Part shown: positions 27,731-35,009 of the stretch, piece by piece
Position numbering within the stretch: the first letter of the stretch is position 1
How the letters are laid out: each line of letters begins with the position of its first letter
DNA from: Bacterioplanoides sp. SCSIO 12839
Lineage (GTDB): Bacteria; Pseudomonadota; Gammaproteobacteria; Pseudomonadales; Oceanobacteraceae
DNA length: 64,000 nucleotides
Assembly (NCBI RefSeq): GCF_024397975.1
Contig: NZ_CP073745.1
Span: forward strand, 252,501-316,500
Direction of reading: 5' to 3'
Made by a program: the position numbers and the translations under genes
Notes under the pieces: generated by a model
Seen by the model: only the letters and a program-made list of their open reading frames with translations
Databases searched by the model: none
What the model was told of the DNA's origin: nothing

Positions 27731-28846
27731 ATGGCTATGGATAAGTTTTTGCGCCTGATGGTGGAAAAAGGCGCCTCAGATCTGTTTATTACAGCCGGCG
27801 TTCCACCGTCGATGAAAGTGCATGGCAGCATTATGCCGCTGACCAAAAACGCACTGGGCGCTGAGCAAACCCGGGATATTGTTCTGGGTTTGATGAACAG
27901 CAAACAGCAGGACGAGTTCGAAGAGAAAAAAGAACTCAACTTTGCCATCAACGCCAGTGGTATTGGCCGTTTCAGGGCCTCCGCGTTTTATCAGCGTAAT
28001 GTGGCTGGCATGGTACTGCGGCGTATCGAAACCCGGATTCCAAGTCTGGATCAGCTTGGCTTGCCCGACATTATCAAAGATTTGTCGATGTCTAAGCGTG
28101 GCCTGATTTTATTTGTTGGTGCCACCGGTGCCGGTAAATCGACCTCGCTGGCGGCGATGATTGGTTATCGTAATCGCAACTCCAAAGGGCATATTCTCAG
28201 CATTGAAGACCCAATCGAATTTATTCACCAACACGAAAGCTGCATTGTCACGCAGCGGGAAGTGGGGCTGGATACCGAGACGTTTGAGGTTGGCCTGAAG
28301 AACTGCCTGCGTCAGGCTCCGGATGTCATCATGATTGGTGAGGTGCGCTCGGCGGACACCATGGAGCACGCCATTACCTTCGCTGAAACCGGTCACTTAT
28401 GTCTGGCGACCTTGCACTCCAATAACGCTAACCAGGCACTGGAGCGGGTGATTCACTTCTTCCCGTCGGAGCGTCACGGTCAGATCTGGATGGACTTATC
28501 GCTCAACTTAAAAGCGATTGTTGCCCAGCAATTAATTCCGACCCCGGATGGCCGTGGCCGTCGGGCGGTAATTGAAGTGTTAATTAATACACCGCTGGCG
28601 TCGGATTTAATTCGTAAAGGTGAAGTGCACGAGTTAAAACCGCTGATGCGTAAATCCAACGAAGTGGGCATGCAAACCTACGATCAGGCGTTGTACGCGT
28701 TATACGAGCAGGGTGAAATCACTTATGAAGATGCCATTGCTCATGCGGACTCACCAAACGACCTGCGTCTGATGATTAAACTGGGCTCGGAAACCGATGC
28801 GGACTCGCTGGATAGTGCGACTTCTAAGCTAAGGTTGCAGGATTAA
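27731..28846 (+). CDS. pilU: PilT-dependent retraction ATPase PilU
   Basis: A 371-residue paralogue of PilT with Walker A GATGAGKST at 130-138, IEDPIEFIHQ, Walker B QAPDVIMIGEVRS, and ETGHLCLATLHSNN. The C-terminal tail is longer than in PilT (DADSLDSATSKLRL), as is usual for PilU. It assists PilT in forceful retraction and cannot replace it in the species studied. It is co-transcribed with pilT. It ends 29 bases before a perfect 13-bp inverted repeat that may act as terminator. Confidence 0.97.
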   Translation: MAMDKFLRLMVEKGASDLFITAGVPPSMKVHGSIMPLTKNALGAEQTRDIVLGLMNSKQQDEFEEKKELNFAINASGIGRFRASAFYQRNVAGMVLRRIETRIPSLDQLGLPDIIKDLSMSKRGLILFVGATGAGKSTSLAAMIGYRNRNSKGHILSIEDPIEFIHQHESCIVTQREVGLDTETFEVGLKNCLRQAPDVIMIGEVRSADTMEHAITFAETGHLCLATLHSNNANQALERVIHFFPSERHGQIWMDLSLNLKAIVAQQLIPTPDGRGRRAVIEVLINTPLASDLIRKGEVHELKPLMRKSNEVGMQTYDQALYALYEQGEITYEDAIAHADSPNDLRLMIKLGSETDADSLDSATSKLRLQD

Positions 28847-28875
28847 CCGAATCTCTGTTAGCTGAAAATCGGTTG

Positions 28876-28912
28876 CCCGAAGAATAATCGCTGTTCGATA
28901 TTATTCTTCGGG
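28876..28912 (+). repeat. Perfect 13-bp inverted repeat after pilU
   Basis: CCCGAAGAATAAT (28876-28888) and ATTATTCTTCGGG (28900-28912) with an 11-base loop. No U-tract follows at once, so it may be a terminator of unusual shape, an mRNA 3'-end stabiliser, or a regulator site of the downstream catabolic operon. Confidence 0.6.
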
Positions 28913-28979
28913 TGAATGGTTTTACATTCAAAACATTCATTTCTTTCATTTCGAGCCAATCCCTACACTGAATCCATTC

Positions 28980-29007
28980 GTTACGGTGAAATCCGTAACC
29001 CTCTTTT
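28980..29007 (+). terminator. Hairpin with T-tract upstream of the acyl-CoA dehydrogenase gene
   Basis: GTTACGG (28980-28986) and CCGTAAC (28991-28997... read with the 6-base loop TGAAAT between arms) form a 7-bp stem followed by cctcttttt. It lies 25 bases before the dehydrogenase start. It could be the pilTU terminator or a leader attenuator for the catabolic operon. Confidence 0.45.
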
Positions 29008-29031
29008 TGATTACTTCACAGGATTCAGACT

Positions 29032-30258
29032 ATGGATTTTCAACATTCCGCTAAAGCGCAAGAGTACATTCAACGCGTCAAAGACTTCATGGCGACCGAA
29101 ATTGAGCCAATCGAAGACGAATACCTGCGTGAGCTGCATAGTCTGGATAATTCATGGGTGGTGTTGCCTGTCATCGAAGAGCTGAAAGCCAAGGCCAAAG
29201 CCGCGGGTTTGTGGAACCTGTTTTTCCCAAATGAAGAACACGGCGTAGGCCTGAGCAATCTGGAATACGCACCGCTGGCTGAATTGATGGGCCGTTCTCA
29301 GATTGCCTCAGAAATTTTTAACTGTAACGCCCCCGACACCGGCAATATGGAAGTGCTTGAAAAATACGGCACGCCGGAACAGCAGGAGCAATGGCTGAAG
29401 CCATTAATGGCCGGTGAAATCCGTTCTGCATTTTGTATGACGGAGCCGGACGTTGCTTCATCCGATGCTACCAATATGGCAGCAACAGCCGTCGTTGAAG
29501 GCGATGAAATTGTATTAAATGGCCGTAAGTGGTGGAGCACCGGCATTGGTCACCCGAACTGCAAAGTCGGTATTTTTATGGGGCTGACCAACCCGGAAGC
29601 AAACCGTCATCAACAACATTCGATGGTGTTATTCCCAATGGATGCGCCGGGGGTAAAAATCGAGCGCATGTTGCCGGTGTTTGGTCATTACGATGAGCCG
29701 TTTGGCCATGGTGAAATCAGCTTTACCAATGTGCGCGTACCATTGTCGAACGTGATTGCCGGCCCGGGCCGTGGCTTTGAGATTGCACAGGGCCGCTTAG
29801 GCCCTGGCCGAATTCACCACTGCATGCGCATGATTGGTGGTGCTGAGCGCGCATTAGAGCTGATGTGTCAGCGTGCCGTATCCCGAGTGGCGTTTGGTAA
29901 GCCGTTGGCCAATCTGGGTGGCAACCGCGACATTATTGCCAATGCCCGAATGAATATTGAGCAAGCACGTCTGCTGGTACTCAAAGCTGCCTGGATGATT
30001 GATAACGTTGGCGCAATGGCCGCTATGAGTGAAATTTCGCAAATTAAAGTGGTTGCTCCGAATATGGCACAGGCCATCGCCGATGCAGCCATGCAGATTC
30101 ATGGTGGTGGTGGTTTATCCGATGACTATCCGCTGTCAGCTATTTTTATGGCTGCACGGGCGATTCGTCTGGCGGATGGCCCGGATGAAGTGCATCGTGG
30201 TTTGATTGCCAAGTTTGAACTGGCCAAATATCGTGGTTTTGCTGCCGAAAAATCGTAA
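29032..30258 (+). CDS. Acyl-CoA dehydrogenase family protein (ACAD10/11- or LvaC-like)
   Basis: A 408-residue flavoprotein of the acyl-CoA dehydrogenase fold. [15 protein letters not shown] and [21 protein letters not shown] are the FAD/substrate-binding middle domain. [20 protein letters not shown] starts the C-terminal helical domain, and [13 protein letters not shown] with ADGPDEVH closes it. The closing GPDEVH replaces the YEGTxEI of classical dehydrogenases and is what I know from the ACAD10/11 group. Together with the APH-like kinase two genes downstream, this suggests a role in 4-hydroxyacyl-CoA breakdown rather than ordinary beta-oxidation (inference). It is first in a five-gene operon and has an AGGA site. 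Confidence 0.88.
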   Translation: MDFQHSAKAQEYIQRVKDFMATEIEPIEDEYLRELHSLDNSWVVLPVIEELKAKAKAAGLWNLFFPNEEHGVGLSNLEYAPLAELMGRSQIASEIFNCNAPDTGNMEVLEKYGTPEQQEQWLKPLMAGEIRSAFCMTEPDVASSDATNMAATAVVEGDEIVLNGRKWWSTGIGHPNCKVGIFMGLTNPEANRHQQHSMVLFPMDAPGVKIERMLPVFGHYDEPFGHGEISFTNVRVPLSNVIAGPGRGFEIAQGRLGPGRIHHCMRMIGGAERALELMCQRAVSRVAFGKPLANLGGNRDIIANARMNIEQARLLVLKAAWMIDNVGAMAAMSEISQIKVVAPNMAQAIADAAMQIHGGGGLSDDYPLSAIFMAARAIRLADGPDEVHRGLIAKFELAKYRGFAAEKS

Positions 30259-30339
30259 TTAACCGGCCTTTCATAAACGGAATAGCCATAACCAAATCGT
30301 AAGAAAAAAGCAGAACAGCGCACGATCAGGATAAAAATC

Positions 30340-31191
30340 ATGACACAAAACGTATTAATCACAGGAGCTGCATCGGGCTTAGGCCGGGCGTTGGCACTGC
30401 GCTTTGCCAAAACCGGCAGCGATATTTGTATTGCCGACATTAATGACGAAGGCTCTCAGGAAACGCTGCAGCTGGTTAAACAAGCCGGCGGCACGGGTTG
30501 GATTTACAACCTCGACGTGCGCAGTGAAACGCAGTGGAATACTTTGCGTGATGAAGTCGCTCAGCGTTGGCAACAAATCGATGTGGTGATTAACAATGCC
30601 GGTGTTGCTACCGGTGATCGCATTGAAGCGGGTGACTGGGGCTGGTGGGACTGGGTCATCGATATTAACGTGAAAGGGGTGGCACTGGGGTGTCGCACCT
30701 TTACCCCCATGATGAAACAACAGGGCTCCGGGTATTTTATTAATGTTGCGTCTCTGGCCGGATTAATGAAAGCGCCAGGTATGGGGTCTTACAACACCAC
30801 TAAGGCTGCGGTGGTAGCTTTATCTGAAACACTGCACTTTGAATTAAAGCCGTATGGTATTGGTTGTACGGCATTATGTCCGGGGTTCTTCCGCACTAAT
30901 CTGGATAAAGGTATGCGTACCTCGGATCCACAAATGTATAAGTTCGTAGATAAGGTGTTTGAGGCATCAGAACTGAACGCTGATGATATTGCGGATGCAA
31001 CGTACCAGGCGATGCAGAAAAAACAGGCGATTTGTAACCCTCACCCAACCGGGCGCCGTGGTTATTTTATCAAAAAATATCTTCCCTGGTTATTCCGCAT
31101 GCAAATGGATAAGTTTGCCACAGCCTTAAAAAATCGTGACCCCAATGTAAAAACTCAATTACAGAAAGATGCAGAAGCGGGCGTTAAATGA
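30340..31191 (+). CDS. Short-chain dehydrogenase/reductase
   Basis: A 283-residue SDR. The cofactor motif GAASGLGRALA (TGxxxGxG type) is near residue 8, and NNAG is present. Catalytic Ser is in INVASLAGLMKAPGMG, with the YNTTK motif for Tyr and Lys. The C-terminus carries extra basic residues (GRRGYFIKKYLPWLFRMQMDKF) that may lie against a membrane. The likely NAD(P)-dependent oxidoreductase acts on a hydroxyacyl or keto intermediate of the operon. It has a strong AGGA site and overlaps the next gene's start by four bases (ATGA). Confidence 0.88.
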   Translation: MTQNVLITGAASGLGRALALRFAKTGSDICIADINDEGSQETLQLVKQAGGTGWIYNLDVRSETQWNTLRDEVAQRWQQIDVVINNAGVATGDRIEAGDWGWWDWVIDINVKGVALGCRTFTPMMKQQGSGYFINVASLAGLMKAPGMGSYNTTKAAVVALSETLHFELKPYGIGCTALCPGFFRTNLDKGMRTSDPQMYKFVDKVFEASELNADDIADATYQAMQKKQAICNPHPTGRRGYFIKKYLPWLFRMQMDKFATALKNRDPNVKTQLQKDAEAGVK

Positions 31192-32282
31192 GCGAACAAT
31201 TTATTGATAAACCCAAAAGCTTACGCGACAGTGATGCGTTTGACGTTGCCGCCGTTCATCATTGGTTAAACGCACAGGGGCTGAATCTGGGGGATGAATT
31301 ACCCGAGGTAAAACAATTTTCGGGTGGTGCGTCCAACCTGACTTATCAACTGAGTTATACCAAGGGGAACGATGGCACAAGGCAAGAATATATTTTGCGT
31401 CGTCCTCCGGCGGGCCATAAAGCCGCCAGTGCTCATGATATGAAGCGTGAATACGATGTGATGGCACGCCTGAAACCGGTTTATCCATTTGTCCCTGAGA
31501 TGCTGGCATTTTGTGATGATCACAGTGTGATTGACTGTGATTTTTACGTGATGGAAAAATTAGTTGGCATCATTCCGCGTGGCAACTTACCCAAAGGTAT
31601 GAAGCTGGAAACATCCCAGGCGCGTGATTTATGTTTATCCGTGGTGGATAAGCTGATTGATCTGCACAGTGTTGATTATCAAGCAGCAGGCCTTGATGAT
31701 CTGGGCAAAGGTCAGGGGTATGTTCAGCGTCAGGTTGAGGGCTGGAGTAAACGTTTTGTGAAGTCAAAAACCTGGAATGTCCCGGGTTTTACTCACACCA
31801 TGACATGGCTGGCAAAGCACCAGCCTGATGACGTGAAAACCTGCATTATTCACAACGACTACCGTATGGATAATGTGGTACTGGATGCAACCAATCCAGG
31901 CGATATTATTGGCGTTTTAGATTGGGAAATGGCGACATTAGGTGATCCACTGATGGATCTTGGCGGAGCATTAGCTTATTGGGTTCAGGCGGATGACGAC
32001 TTTGTGATGCGTGGTTTGCGCCGCCAGCCAAGCCATTTGCCAGGCATGTTAAGCCGCGATGAAATTGTTGATTATTACTGCCAGAAAATGAATCTGGATA
32101 AATCGCTATGGCCGTTTTACGAAGTCTTCGGGCTCTTCCGTTTGGCGGTTATTGTGCAGCAAATTTATTATCGGTATCACCATAAGCAAACCGATAATCC
32201 GGCGTTTAAAAACTTCTGGCTGGTGGTGCACTACCTTAACTGGCGTTGCAAAAGAATTATTAAAAAAAGCGGCTTAAAATAA
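31188..32282 (+). CDS. APH-fold kinase (ACAD10/11 kinase-domain- or LvaA-like)
   Basis: A 364-residue phosphotransferase of the aminoglycoside-phosphotransferase fold. FSGGASNLTYQL is the nucleotide loop. ILRRPPAGHKAASAHDMKREY is the segment typical of the ACAD10/11-associated kinases. CIIHNDYRMDNVVLD is the catalytic loop with Asp and Asn, and GVLDWEMATLGDPLMDLG is the metal-binding DxD-like segment. Family members act in primary metabolism rather than antibiotic resistance. In Pseudomonas LvaA and the mammalian ACAD10/11 kinase domains the substrate is a 4-hydroxyacyl-CoA. Overlap with the SDR gene and a 1-base gap to the phosphatase show an operon. Calling this an antibiotic-resistance gene would be wrong. 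Confidence 0.88.
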   Translation: MSEQFIDKPKSLRDSDAFDVAAVHHWLNAQGLNLGDELPEVKQFSGGASNLTYQLSYTKGNDGTRQEYILRRPPAGHKAASAHDMKREYDVMARLKPVYPFVPEMLAFCDDHSVIDCDFYVMEKLVGIIPRGNLPKGMKLETSQARDLCLSVVDKLIDLHSVDYQAAGLDDLGKGQGYVQRQVEGWSKRFVKSKTWNVPGFTHTMTWLAKHQPDDVKTCIIHNDYRMDNVVLDATNPGDIIGVLDWEMATLGDPLMDLGGALAYWVQADDDFVMRGLRRQPSHLPGMLSRDEIVDYYCQKMNLDKSLWPFYEVFGLFRLAVIVQQIYYRYHHKQTDNPAFKNFWLVVHYLNWRCKRIIKKSGLK

Positions 32283-32283
32283 C

Positions 32284-32973
32284 ATGGCCAGTATTTATTT
32301 GGTTCGGCACGGGCAAGCTGGTTTTGGTAAGCTGAATTACGATCAGCTATCAGAGCTTGGTTGGCAACAAAGTGAGTTGGTAGGAAAGGCGCTGTCGGCT
32401 CGGGGGATTGCTCCGGCCTGTGTGGTTCATGGTGCGATGGTGCGCCATAAAGAAACGATGGAAGGTGCTCAACAGCATTGGCATCATGCGGGTGCTATTA
32501 GCGAAATGCCTGGCTTTAACGAATTTGATTCGGATGATGTTGTTGCCTGCGCTTTCCCGGAATTTCAGGACAAAGCAAATTTTGGCCGCTGGTTACAGCA
32601 ACAGGACAATCGCCGTAAAGCCTTCCAGGAAATTTTTGCCCAGGCCATCGAACGTTGGACCTCCGGGAAATACCATGACTATCAGGAATCCTGGCAAAGT
32701 TTTACCACTCGCTGCAATCAGGCTCTGGATGATTTAATTCAGCAACTAGACGGTCATGATGCCGTGGTATTTACTTCCGGAGGCCCGGTAACGGCCATTG
32801 CACAGCGCTGTCTGGATTTAACCAATCAAAAAGCCTTTGACTTAAACTGGACATTATTAAACGCGGGTATCAGCCAGATATTGTATAGCCGTTCGGGCAA
32901 AAAAAGCCTGGCCAGCTGTAATGAACATCACCACCTGGCTACGGCAGGATCACAGTTTGTGACCTATCGCTAA
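32284..32973 (+). CDS. Histidine phosphatase family protein
   Basis: A 229-residue protein of the phosphoglycerate-mutase-like histidine phosphatase clan. The RHG motif is IYLVRHGQAGFG near residue 4, HGAMVRHKETME supplies the second Arg, and FTSGGPVTAIAQ replaces the usual second catalytic His with Ser-Gly-Gly. That substitution may lower or change the activity. It lies directly after the kinase gene, so it could reverse or proof-read its phosphorylation (inference). It has no signal peptide. Confidence 0.83.
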   Translation: MASIYLVRHGQAGFGKLNYDQLSELGWQQSELVGKALSARGIAPACVVHGAMVRHKETMEGAQQHWHHAGAISEMPGFNEFDSDDVVACAFPEFQDKANFGRWLQQQDNRRKAFQEIFAQAIERWTSGKYHDYQESWQSFTTRCNQALDDLIQQLDGHDAVVFTSGGPVTAIAQRCLDLTNQKAFDLNWTLLNAGISQILYSRSGKKSLASCNEHHHLATAGSQFVTYR

Positions 32974-33002
32974 TCCCTCATTATCAAATAAGGATAAATA
33001 GT

Positions 33003-33773
33003 ATGAATCCTCAAGAATTATTTTCGGTTGCTGGCCGTGTGGCATTGGTGACAGGGGCCAGTCGTGGTATTGGCGAAGGCATTGCCAAGCTATTAGCGTC
33101 GGCCGGAGCGCATGTGATTGTTTCCAGCCGTAAGATTGATGGCTGCCAGCGAGTGGCTGATGAAATTAAAGAGGCTGGTGGCAGCGCCGAGGCTTTAGCC
33201 TGCCATATCGGTGAGATGGATCAGGTGGAAGCGTGTTTTAAAACAATTGAAGAGCAGCATGGCAAACTTGATATTTTGGTGAATAACGCGGCAGCCAACC
33301 CTTATTTTGGCCATGTGTTAGATACCGACTTAGCGGCTTTTCAAAAAACCGTTGATGTGAATATTCGTGGTTATTTCTTTATGTCGTCATTGGGCGGCAA
33401 GCTGATGAAGAAGAGTGGCGGTGGCAGCATTATTAATGTGGCATCGGTGAATGGTGTAATTCCTGGCGATTTTCAGGGGATTTACTCCATCACAAAATCA
33501 GCGGTTATTTCGATGACCAAAACCTTCGCCAAAGAATGTGCACAAATGGGTATTCGTGCGAATGCCTTATTGCCAGGCCTGACCGACACCAAATTCGCTT
33601 CGGCATTAACCACCAACGATGCCATCCTGAAACAGGCGATGATGCATATCCCGATGAAACGAATGGCAATACCAGAAGAAATGGCTGGCACCGTATTGTA
33701 TTTAGCGTCTGATGCGTCTTCTTACACAACCGGTACTGCGATTAATGTCGATGGTGGTTATTTGTTGGTGTAA
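33003..33773 (+). CDS. Short-chain dehydrogenase/reductase (FabG-like)
   Basis: A 256-residue classical SDR. It has GASRGIGEGIA for cofactor binding, NNAAANPYFG in place of NNAG, a catalytic Ser in INVASVNGVIPG, and YSITK for Tyr/Lys. VDGGYLLV is the family C-terminus. Likeness is to dehydrogenases acting on 3-hydroxyacyl groups, but specificity is not fixed by sequence. It has a strong AGGATAAA site. It is the last gene of the catabolic operon, with a good terminator 25 bases after its stop. Confidence 0.88.
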   Translation: MNPQELFSVAGRVALVTGASRGIGEGIAKLLASAGAHVIVSSRKIDGCQRVADEIKEAGGSAEALACHIGEMDQVEACFKTIEEQHGKLDILVNNAAANPYFGHVLDTDLAAFQKTVDVNIRGYFFMSSLGGKLMKKSGGGSIINVASVNGVIPGDFQGIYSITKSAVISMTKTFAKECAQMGIRANALLPGLTDTKFASALTTNDAILKQAMMHIPMKRMAIPEEMAGTVLYLASDASSYTTGTAINVDGGYLLV

Positions 33774-33798
33774 GCCTGTTATATTCGACCGTGCCACT

Positions 33799-33827
33799 AA
33801 AAGCTCAGGCATTCCCTGAGCTTTTTT
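33799..33827 (+). terminator. Rho-independent terminator of the catabolic operon
   Basis: AAAGCTCAGG and CCTGAGCTTT form a 10-bp stem with loop CATTC and a T-run. It overlaps a GTG that would extend the next gene, which argues against that longer start. Confidence 0.9.
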
Positions 33828-33856
33828 GTATGTCACTGAAACACAGCGGAGCTGTT

Positions 33857-34903
33857 ATGTGGAAACTATTCGTTATTCTGATCATTGTGATTGCGGGTGC
33901 AATTGCTTACCCCTCTCCGATTGACTCCAAAGCCTTTCAACCTTCACGTTCCTTAGCCATGAATGGTGTGTTAGCGCCTAATGATGCGTTACAAGCAACA
34001 CAATTAACGACTCTGCCTGCGGGGATGCGTGGCGGTGAAGACATTGCTGTGGATGTTTTAAACTGTGTTTACACCGGTGTTGAAAATGGCGATATTTTAC
34101 GCAAATGCACTTACAGTGATTGGGAAGTGTTAGCCAATACCGGCGGGCGACCTCTGGGTTTGGCATTTGATGCACAGCAAAATCTGATTATTGCCGATGG
34201 TGAAAAAGGATTGTTGCAGCTGACACCGAAACACGATTTATCCACACTGGTAGATCAGTACCAGGGCGAAAAATTAGGTGTTGTGGATGATGTTGATATC
34301 GCGGCTGACGGCACGATCTATTTCAGTGATGCCAGTGCACTGTTTTCTCTGAAAGATCATTTTTTTGATGGGTTAAATGCTCAGCCCAGTGGCCGGTTGT
34401 TTTCATATAATCCAACCACAAAAGCACTGACACTATTGGCTGATGATTTATTTTTTGCCAATGGCGTTGCGGTTGCCAAAGATCAGAGCTTTGTGTTGGT
34501 GAATGAAACCTTTGCATATCAGATCAGCCGTATCTGGTTGAGCGGGGAAAAAGCCGGACAAAAAGATACTTTTCTGGATAAATTACCGGGCTTTCCAGAT
34601 GGTATTGCGACGGATAAAAATGGCTCGTTCTGGCTGGCGATTTTTGCGCCACGCAGCCAGTTGGTCGATAAAATACATCCGCTTCCCTGGGTGAAAAATC
34701 AGCTGGCCAAACTGCCTAAAGACATGGCTCCGGTTCCTCCGGCTTATGGCTTTGTGGTGCAGCTGGATAAAGAGGGTAATATTGTGCAGAGCCTGCACGA
34801 TCAGGCCGCGGTTGCGATTGGTGAAATTACCTCAGTTCAGCCGGAAAGTGACGGTTTGTATTTTGGTACCTTACATGGCAGAGAGATTGGTTTTCTGCCT
34901 TAG
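33857..34903 (+). CDS. SMP-30/strictosidine-synthase-like beta-propeller protein, membrane-anchored
   Basis: A 348-residue protein. The N-terminus MWKLFVILIIVIAGAIAYP is a hydrophobic anchor or signal segment. The rest has the six-bladed propeller pattern of SMP-30/gluconolactonase and strictosidine-synthase-like proteins: GRPLGLAFDAQQNLIIADG, YFSDAS, FFANGVAVAKD, LPGFPDGIATDKNGSFWLA. Relatives hydrolyse lactones or esters; the substrate here is unknown. The ATG at 33857 has GGAG seven bases before it. A longer GTG start at 33791 would run through the preceding terminator and was rejected. It ends before a strong bidirectional terminator. Confidence 0.85.
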   Translation: MWKLFVILIIVIAGAIAYPSPIDSKAFQPSRSLAMNGVLAPNDALQATQLTTLPAGMRGGEDIAVDVLNCVYTGVENGDILRKCTYSDWEVLANTGGRPLGLAFDAQQNLIIADGEKGLLQLTPKHDLSTLVDQYQGEKLGVVDDVDIAADGTIYFSDASALFSLKDHFFDGLNAQPSGRLFSYNPTTKALTLLADDLFFANGVAVAKDQSFVLVNETFAYQISRIWLSGEKAGQKDTFLDKLPGFPDGIATDKNGSFWLAIFAPRSQLVDKIHPLPWVKNQLAKLPKDMAPVPPAYGFVVQLDKEGNIVQSLHDQAAVAIGEITSVQPESDGLYFGTLHGREIGFLP

Positions 34904-34943
34904 CAGCCTGTTAGGTGCTGTCAATATTATTGAAAACGGCCAT

Positions 34944-34982
34944 AAAAAAGCACGATAAACGCTGTGTTTATCGTGCTTTTTT
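34944..34982. terminator. Bidirectional terminator
   Basis: AAAAAAGCACGATAAAC and GTTTATCGTGCTTTTTT form a 17-bp perfect stem with a 5-base loop. It has A- and T-tracts on the two sides, so it works for both the plus-strand propeller gene and the convergent peptidase gene. Confidence 0.93.
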
Positions 34983-35009
34983 ATACGCTTTTATTATTTA
35001 GGCCTGAGG

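Noticed and set aside
28916-29185. 89-codon plus-strand frame upstream of the acyl-CoA dehydrogenase gene
   Set aside because: It overlaps the dehydrogenase start and both hairpins, and its composition is not protein-like.
31201-31523. Minus-strand frames opposite the kinase gene
   Set aside because: They are shadows of the kinase frame, whose motifs are intact.
33791-33856. Upstream GTG start for the propeller gene
   Set aside because: It would place the start before a clear terminator hairpin of the preceding operon.
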